Of a stretch of DNA of 11,985 nucleotides, positions 8,501 to 11,985 are shown one piece after another. Position 1 is the first letter of the stretch. Each line of letters begins with the position of its first letter. The notes under the pieces are model-generated. The model had not been told where the DNA came from, searched no databases, and saw only the letters and a list, made by a program, of their open reading frames with translations. The stretch is from Verrucomicrobiales bacterium (GTDB lineage Bacteria > Verrucomicrobiota > Verrucomicrobiia > Verrucomicrobiales > DEV007): contig JALRFZ010000511.1 in the NCBI GenBank assembly GCA_023253615.1, positions 1-11,985 of the forward strand, in the 5' to 3' direction. The position numbers and the translations under genes were made by a program.

Positions 8501-10908
8501 ACGCCTTTTCCAACCGGACCTCCCTCTCCGGGGAGAGCGTGAACGTTTCCGCCTCCAACATTGCGGCGAGCAAGGAATCGGGCGAGCCCAACCACGCGGG
8601 CAACGCCGGCGGCCGGTCCCTCTGGTGGAGCTGGACCGCCCCCTCCGCCGGCACCCTCACCGTCGATACCGTCGGCAGCAGCTTCGACACCCTCCTCGGC
8701 GTCTACACCGGCACCAGCGTCTCCGCCCTCACCACCCGCGGTGCCGACGACGACTCCGGAGGCAACCTCACCAGCCGCACCGTCGTGCAGGTCACCGCCG
8801 GCACCACCTACGCCATCGCCGTCGATGGCTACGGGGGCGCTTCCGGCACGGTGAATCTCACCCTCGCCTTCAGCGTCCTCGTAACGCCGCCCCCGACGCC
8901 GCCCTCGATCTCCGCCAGCGACGGCGCCTTCACCGATCGCGTCCGTATCGAATGGACCGCCTCCGCCGGGGCCACCTCCTACGACGTGCGGCGGAACACC
9001 ACCACGGCGTTCGCCTCCTCCACCCTTCTCGGCAACACCGCCGCCGTCACCTACGACGACACCACCGCCATCGCCGGCACCACCTATCACTACTGGGTCG
9101 TCGCCCGGAACAGCGCCGGTGCCTCGTCCCCCGCCGGACCCGAGAGCGGCTTCCGCACCGCCCCCCTCTCCAACGACAACTTCGCCAACCGCACCCTCCT
9201 CACCGGCAACACTGCTTCCGTCACCGCCGACAATGCAACCGCGACCAAGGAGGTGGGTGAGCCCGCCCACGCCGGCAACTCCGGCGGGCGCTCCCTCTGG
9301 TGGCGCTGGGTCGCACCCTCCGCCGGCACCCTCGTCATCGACACCATCGGCTCCTCCTTCGACACCCTCCTCGGCGTCTATACCGGCACCGGCGTCGCCT
9401 CCCTCACCACCCGCGCCGCCGACGACGATTCCGGAGGCAACACCACCAGCCGCGTCACCCTCACCGTCACTTCCGGCACCGAATACCAGATCGCCGTCGA
9501 CGGCTTCGGCGGAGGCTCCGGGAGCGTGAAGCTCCAGCTCAACTTCCAGGTCTCCGCCACCCCGCCGCCCGCCCCCGGGGGCCTCTCCGCCACCGACGAC
9601 ATCTTCACCGACCGAGTCCGCCTCACCTGGAACACCGCTGCCGGAGCCGCCTCCTACGACATCTACCGCCACACCGGCACCAACTTCTCGTTGGCCAGCC
9701 TTGTCGGCAACGTCGCCACCACCAGCTACGACGACCTCACCGCCGCCGCCGGCACCACCTACTCCTACTGGGTCGTCTCGCGCAACACCGCCGGCACCTC
9801 CGCCCCCGCCGGGCCCGAGAGCGGACGCCGCGCCGCCGCCATGCCCAACCACGATTTCGCCAACCGCACCTCTCTCAGCGGATCCGGCGTCAGCGCCAGC
9901 GGCAACAGCAGCGGTGCCGGCAAGGAATCGGGCGAGCCCAACCACGCCGGCGACGCCGGCGGCCAGTCGCTCTGGTGGAGCTGGACCGCCCCTTCCGCCG
10001 GCTCCCTCACCATCGACACCTTCGGCAGCGATTTCGACACCCTCCTCGCCGTCTATACCGGCACCAGCGTCTCCGCCCTCACCCCCGTCGCCTCGAACGA
10101 TGACTTCAACGGCGCGACCAGCCGCGTCTCCTTCCCCGTCGCCGGCGGCACCACCTATCAGATCGCCATCGACGGCTTTCGCGGCGCCTCCGGCAACGTG
10201 TCGCTCCACCTCGCCTTCCAGCCCGCCACCTCCGGATCGAACGACGACTTCGCCGACCGGTTCCCCCTGAACGGAGAGTTTCTCACCGTCACCGCCACAA
10301 ACGCCTCGGCCACCCGCGAGCCCGGCGAGCCCAACCACGGCGGCACCTCCATCGGCCGTTCCCTCTGGTGGACCTGGACCGCTCCGCGCGACGGCGTCCT
10401 CGTCGTCGATACCTATGGCAGCAACTTCGACACCACCCTCGCCGTCTACCTCGGCGACGCGACCGACCAACTCACCCTGCTCGCCGAAAACGACGACGAC
10501 GGGGATTCCGGCACCTTCAACAGCGTTGTCTCCCTCGCCGTCTTCGAGGGAGAAGAGCTCGCCATCACCGTCGATGGTTACAACGGAGCCTCCGGCGCCA
10601 TCACCCTCAATCTCGCCTTCACCAGCAGCCCTCTCCCCCCGTCCACCCTCCGCGCCCGCGCCCTCCCACGTGGCAAGATCGAGGTCACCTGGGCTCCCGG
10701 CGTCAACGCCATCTCCTACCTCATCGAGCGCCGCGATCCCGGCTCGGCCCGCTGGCGCGTCGCCGGACGCGTCTCCGGCAGTTCCCAACGCTTCGTGCAG
10801 ACCCGCCTGCGCCCGCGCAGCTACTACAGCTTCCGCGTCCGGTCGGTCAACGCATCCGGCGCCTCCGACCCCTCGCCCGTCGCCGGCGCGAGGACACGCG
10901 CCCGATGA
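5584..10908 (+). CDS. Large secreted multidomain metzincin-like zinc metalloprotease
   Basis: This 1774-residue protein is probably a secreted or surface-anchored zinc endopeptidase. A short basic N-terminus precedes a hydrophobic stretch (about 12-28) with no clear AxA cut, so it may be a signal peptide or an anchor. A Pro/Ala-rich linker and a prodomain-like region run to about 255 and contain Cys216. The catalytic domain (about 260-460) opens with IYLDFDG and has HEAGHTFNLKHD with zinc ligands His386, His390 and His396, catalytic Glu387 and a Met-turn PIMG (Met419). QWSKGEY and EDDLAIL follow, as in related Verrucomicrobiota proteases. Next come a PPC domain (about 460-597), a BACON-like domain (about 602-702) and a proprotein-convertase P-domain-like jelly roll (about 707-872; DLDLLLVAPNG, GTWQLFAVDD). 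The rest is an FN3/PPC-like array ending in an FN3 domain. No sorting signal was found at the C-terminus. ATG 5584 was chosen because the hydrophobic N-terminus begins there; the frame is open back to 5413. The stop lies 31 bases from that of the convergent SDR gene. Confidence 0.9.
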   Translation: MKSGNRQDLPRIVALGVLLLSAGLFWLIRPSGTPGPPTAADGSAASVESGEKIASATGAIPPPRDHAGAASVGLITTLATQTAPAGAPVPPALDLRSLPLPAPKGDEPPVLVLPGSSVLDPLEALFASEPGATVVVPLGDGIRFTGTLLRKDLQPGTRVLGVSVSDGTSTLHLERTRRGDYRGSIVHRFSPVAHRLATREDGAFVIEQRTFHELVCAAPGATPQSASGLPLPAGIDPAEASAPAEGEVAEATPPSRDSRPSATAVIYLDFDGQSVSGTEWNTLRNVTTINAAASTLTTNEMDEVWARVAEDFAPFHISVTTNAARYTNAPQNRRIRVIITPTSSWYGSAGGVAYLGSFTWTGDTPCWVFENLLGDDVKSIAEAASHEAGHTFNLKHDGRGSNEYYYGVDTTLVSWGPIMGAGYNAAFTQWSKGEYSNATNLEDDLAILANATNGFGYRTDDKGDTLATAPVLRLQDGSTTLVADGGVIEKNTDLDLMRFTAGAGTVSLQVRPAAISPNLYLKADLLDSSGNVLLSRTATKSGTTLTLSQSVAAGTYYLRVDGVGMPVAAGSSPPYAYDVSGYGSTGEYAVSGSIPVSSAPAVLSVTPLSISQTSPQGQNAGSQSFTVRNAGGGSLAYTVTESLSWLSASPASGNSTGAEVVHTLTYATTGLAPGTYPGSITVTATGVSGSPQVIDLVLTVTPAGSGLTFSNAGAITFPSSGTTASASPYPAGISVSGVTQPIGSVSVELRNLQHSWASDLDLLLVAPNGQNVMLLSDTGGNLAVAGGSATLLFRDDAGSAPSTTALSTGTYRPTNYGDEDVLPSPAPPGPHGTTLSALVAGGVNGTWQLFAVDDFPSSDGGQILDGWSLTLIPSAGPAAPTGVYATDGSFTDRVRISWTASSGATGYEVFRSLIDSPGSAQSIGTTTATSFDDSTTSVGDTHFYWVKASNTGGTSAFSTSDAGFRGATATSNDAFSNRTSLSGESVNVSASNIAASKESGEPNHAGNAGGRSLWWSWTAPSAGTLTVDTVGSSFDTLLGVYTGTSVSALTTRGADDDSGGNLTSRTVVQVTAGTTYAIAVDGYGGASGTVNLTLAFSVLVTPPPTPPSISASDGAFTDRVRIEWTASAGATSYDVRRNTTTAFASSTLLGNTAAVTYDDTTAIAGTTYHYWVVARNSAGASSPAGPESGFRTAPLSNDNFANRTLLTGNTASVTADNATATKEVGEPAHAGNSGGRSLWWRWVAPSAGTLVIDTIGSSFDTLLGVYTGTGVASLTTRAADDDSGGNTTSRVTLTVTSGTEYQIAVDGFGGGSGSVKLQLNFQVSATPPPAPGGLSATDDIFTDRVRLTWNTAAGAASYDIYRHTGTNFSLASLVGNVATTSYDDLTAAAGTTYSYWVVSRNTAGTSAPAGPESGRRAAAMPNHDFANRTSLSGSGVSASGNSSGAGKESGEPNHAGDAGGQSLWWSWTAPSAGSLTIDTFGSDFDTLLAVYTGTSVSALTPVASNDDFNGATSRVSFPVAGGTTYQIAIDGFRGASGNVSLHLAFQPATSGSNDDFADRFPLNGEFLTVTATNASATREPGEPNHGGTSIGRSLWWTWTAPRDGVLVVDTYGSNFDTTLAVYLGDATDQLTLLAENDDDGDSGTFNSVVSLAVFEGEELAITVDGYNGASGAITLNLAFTSSPLPPSTLRARALPRGKIEVTWAPGVNAISYLIERRDPGSARWRVAGRVSGSSQRFVQTRLRPRSYYSFRVRSVNASGASDPSPVAGARTRAR
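8215..10905 (+). repeat. Tandem FN3 + PPC-like repeat array inside the protease gene
   Basis: Four PPC-like units lie at 8494-8871, 9169-9546, 9844-10218 and 10237-10620 (126, 126, 125 and 128 codons). Each carries a GEPxHxG motif, SLWWxWxAP, a GSxFDTxLxVYxG stretch, an acidic loop (ADDDSGGN, SNDDFNG or NDDDGDSG) and a closing (A/T)(I/V)DG(F/Y). FN3 domains precede units 1, 2 and 3 (about 8215-8484, 8887-9162 and 9559-9831) and a fourth closes the protein (about 10627-10905). The GEPxHxG codons begin at 8581, 9256, 9931 and 10324, so the first two steps are exactly 675 bases and the third is 393, because no FN3 separates units 3 and 4. These modules probably act as a stalk or in polymer or calcium binding, which is inferred from the fold families. 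Confidence 0.88.
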
Positions 10909-10939
10909 TCCGGATGCGGCCCGATCCCGGACGCGATCC

Positions 10940-11716
10940 TCAGATCGACATCGCCGAGAATCCGCCGTCGACGATCATCTCGATGCCCGTGATGAACGAT
11001 CCCGCCTTTTCCGAGGCCAGCAGCAGCGTCGCCCCGATCAGCTCGTGCGCCTCGCCGAAGCGCTTCGCCGGCGTGTGGCCCATGATCGCCGCCACCCGCG
11101 ACTCGTTCAGCACCTTGCGGTTCTGCTCGGCGGGGAAAAAGCCCGGTACCAGCGTGTTCACCCGCACCTTCTGCTCCGCCCATTCGCGGGCGAGATTCTT
11201 CGAGAGATTATGCACCGCCGCCTTGCTTGCGGAATAGGTGAAGACCCGGCTCAGCGGACCCAGCCCCGAGATCGAACCCAGGTTGATGATCGATCCGCCT
11301 CCGTGCTCCAACATGTGTTGGCCGAAGATCTGGCAGCTCCGCAGGATCGCCCCCAGGTTGATGTCGAGAATTCGGGAAAATTCCTCGTCCGTGATCTCCA
11401 GCACCGGCGTCGGCGAATTCACCCCGGCCCCGTTCACGAGGATGTCGACCCGCCCCTGTTTCGCCACCACCTCGGCCAGCAGCGCCTCGAGCGAGGCCCG
11501 GTCCGCCACATCCGCCGACACGAAAAAGCCCTTTCCTCCCGCCTCCGCGATCCGCGCGAGACGCTCCGCGCCCTTCTCCTCGCTGCGCCCCACCACCACC
11601 ACGGTCGCGCCCGCTTTCGCAAGCCCCAGCGCCATCTCGCCGCACAGCACGCCCGTGCCGCCGATCACCACCGCCGTCTTGCCTTCCAGGGAAAAAAGTT
11701 CGTTCAAATAATCCAT
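10940..11716 (-). CDS. SDR-family oxidoreductase (D-mannonate oxidoreductase-like)
   Basis: This 258-residue protein is a classical short-chain dehydrogenase/reductase, a cytoplasmic NAD(P)-dependent enzyme acting on an alcohol or ketone. The Rossmann glycine motif is GGTGVLCG (19-26). NGAG (95-98) replaces the usual NNAG. The catalytic set is Asn120 (DIN), Ser148 (GSISG), Tyr161 and Lys165 (YSASK). The C-terminus has the usual [11 protein letters not shown] and GxxxxVDGGFS. The opening [20 protein letters not shown] resembles SDR proteins annotated as D-mannonate oxidoreductase (fructuronate reductase) in hexuronate use, but no hexuronate gene is visible here, so the substrate is open. ATG 11716 gives the expected start, about ten residues before the first beta strand. 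A GGGTGG stretch lies just upstream and could be either a ribosome site or part of a -10 element. The gene is convergent with the protease gene and divergent from the Rieske-like gene. Confidence 0.9.
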   Translation of the reverse strand: MDYLNELFSLEGKTAVVIGGTGVLCGEMALGLAKAGATVVVVGRSEEKGAERLARIAEAGGKGFFVSADVADRASLEALLAEVVAKQGRVDILVNGAGVNSPTPVLEITDEEFSRILDINLGAILRSCQIFGQHMLEHGGGSIINLGSISGLGPLSRVFTYSASKAAVHNLSKNLAREWAEQKVRVNTLVPGFFPAEQNRKVLNESRVAAIMGHTPAKRFGEAHELIGATLLLASEKAGSFITGIEMIVDGGFSAMSI

Positions 11717-11722
11717 CCGCCA

Positions 11723-11750
11723 CCCATAGCGCAGACTCGCCCCCGGTCAA
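11723..11750 (-). promoter_or_regulatory. Candidate promoter for the SDR gene, giving a leaderless or near-leaderless mRNA
   Basis: On the minus strand, TTGACC (11750-11745) is followed after 16 bases by TATGGG (11728-11723), and the ATG at 11716 comes six bases later. The -35 matches 5 of 6 positions and the -10 only 3 of 6. If real, transcription would begin at or very near the start codon. It is a weak call based on spacing and the -35 match. Confidence 0.25.
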
Positions 11751-11800
11751 CGGAGAGTGGTGCGTGGTCCGATGGAGGTAGGCGCGGTGGACGCATTTGG

Positions 11801-11830
11801 TTGACACCGGGGCGGATCCGCGATTCGTAT
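11801..11830 (+). promoter_or_regulatory. Candidate promoter for the Rieske-like gene
   Basis: TTGACA (11801-11806) is a perfect -35 consensus. TCGTAT (11825-11830) lies 18 bases downstream and matches only 3 of 6 -10 positions. Transcription would start near 11837, about 28 bases before the ATG at 11865. The position between two divergent genes supports it; the poor -10 match weakens it. Confidence 0.35.
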
Positions 11831-11864
11831 TCCTTTCCACCGGTCCTTCGCGCCTCCCCTCCTC

Positions 11865-11985
11865 ATGCCCTCTCCCGGATACCTTGAAATCGCCCGTTCC
11901 GCCGACCTCGAGGAAGGCAAGGGGCGTCCTTGCAGCATCGGCGACCATCGCCTCGCCCTCGTCCGCCATGGCGGCGTCGTCTACG
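11865..11985 (+). CDS. N-terminus of a Rieske-type [2Fe-2S] protein (partial, runs off window)
   Basis: Only 40 residues are visible, from ATG 11865 to the window edge. MPSPGYLEIARSADLEEG, then CSIGDHRLALVRHGGVVY, matches the usual start of small Rieske ferredoxin-like or NirD-like domains: an opening strand with an EIARSADL-like helix turn, then a strand pair that holds the gene's own 'v.vgg..valvr..g.vya' pattern. The CxH and CxxH cluster ligands would lie beyond the edge, so the family cannot be confirmed here. No Shine-Dalgarno motif precedes the ATG; the 20 bases before it are almost all C and T. The gene is divergent from the SDR gene, with 148 bases between the starts. It could also be the start of a larger Rieske oxygenase subunit. 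Confidence 0.55.
   Translation, partial: MPSPGYLEIARSADLEEGKGRPCSIGDHRLALVRHGGVVY

Noticed and set aside
8494..10620. Repeats considered as a CRISPR array or mobile element
   Set aside because: The repeats are long, in frame and code for recognisable protein domains; there are no short identical repeats with unique spacers and no transposase.
8155..10788. Open frame of 877 codons on the minus strand, Gly/Val/Asp-rich
   Set aside because: It mirrors the protease repeat array. Its repetitive glycine-rich composition is what antisense reading of GC-biased Thr/Ser/Ala codons produces, and no start context supports it.
10909..10939. Possible terminator between the convergent protease and SDR genes
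   Set aside because: Only a 5-base stem (TCCGG with CCGGA) around a 13-base loop is visible, with no T tract on either strand.

Overview
The window is a GC-rich bacterial chromosome segment, most likely from the PVC superphylum and probably Verrucomicrobiota. The lineage inference rests on gene content: a planctomycete-type cytochrome/DUF1549/LamG/DUF1553 protein paired with a DUF1501 protein, and a very large secreted metzincin-like protease of a kind common in Verrucomicrobiota and Planctomycetota. No rRNA, tRNA, CRISPR array, insertion sequence or phage gene is visible, and the window looks like stable chromosome.

Layout, left to right. A leftward gene (19-750) encodes a Cys-rich DUF3109/YkgJ-like protein. 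Diverging from it, a two-gene rightward operon encodes a 1031-residue exported PSCyt1-DUF1549-LamG-DUF1553 protein (849-3944) and, 16 bases later, a Tat-type DUF1501 protein (3961-5385). A 198-base intergenic region holds a weak hairpin and a candidate promoter. It precedes a 1774-residue secreted or membrane-anchored metalloprotease (5584-10908). The protease reads as a signal segment, a prodomain, a HExxHxxNxxHD catalytic domain, a PPC domain, a BACON-like domain, a P-domain-like jelly roll, and then a tandem FN3/PPC-like array. Convergent to it, with only 31 bases between the stops, lies a leftward SDR oxidoreductase (10940-11716). A rightward gene starts at 11865 and runs off the window; its 40 visible residues look like the start of a Rieske-type [2Fe-2S] protein.

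How the genes may work together. The DUF1549/DUF1553 plus DUF1501 pair is a recurrent exported module whose biochemistry is not settled; the haem c motifs suggest electron transfer and the LamG domain suggests glycan or surface binding. The protease is a separate secreted protein that probably degrades or adheres to extracellular polymer. The SDR and Rieske-like genes are divergent and could share a control region. Nothing visible ties all six genes into one pathway.

I found no clearly new defence or mobile system. The parts most worth a second look are the protease array, which has an exact 675-base period and a mosaic pattern of identity between copies, a possible cysteine switch in the protease, and start sites that lack Shine-Dalgarno motifs and follow pyrimidine-rich leaders.
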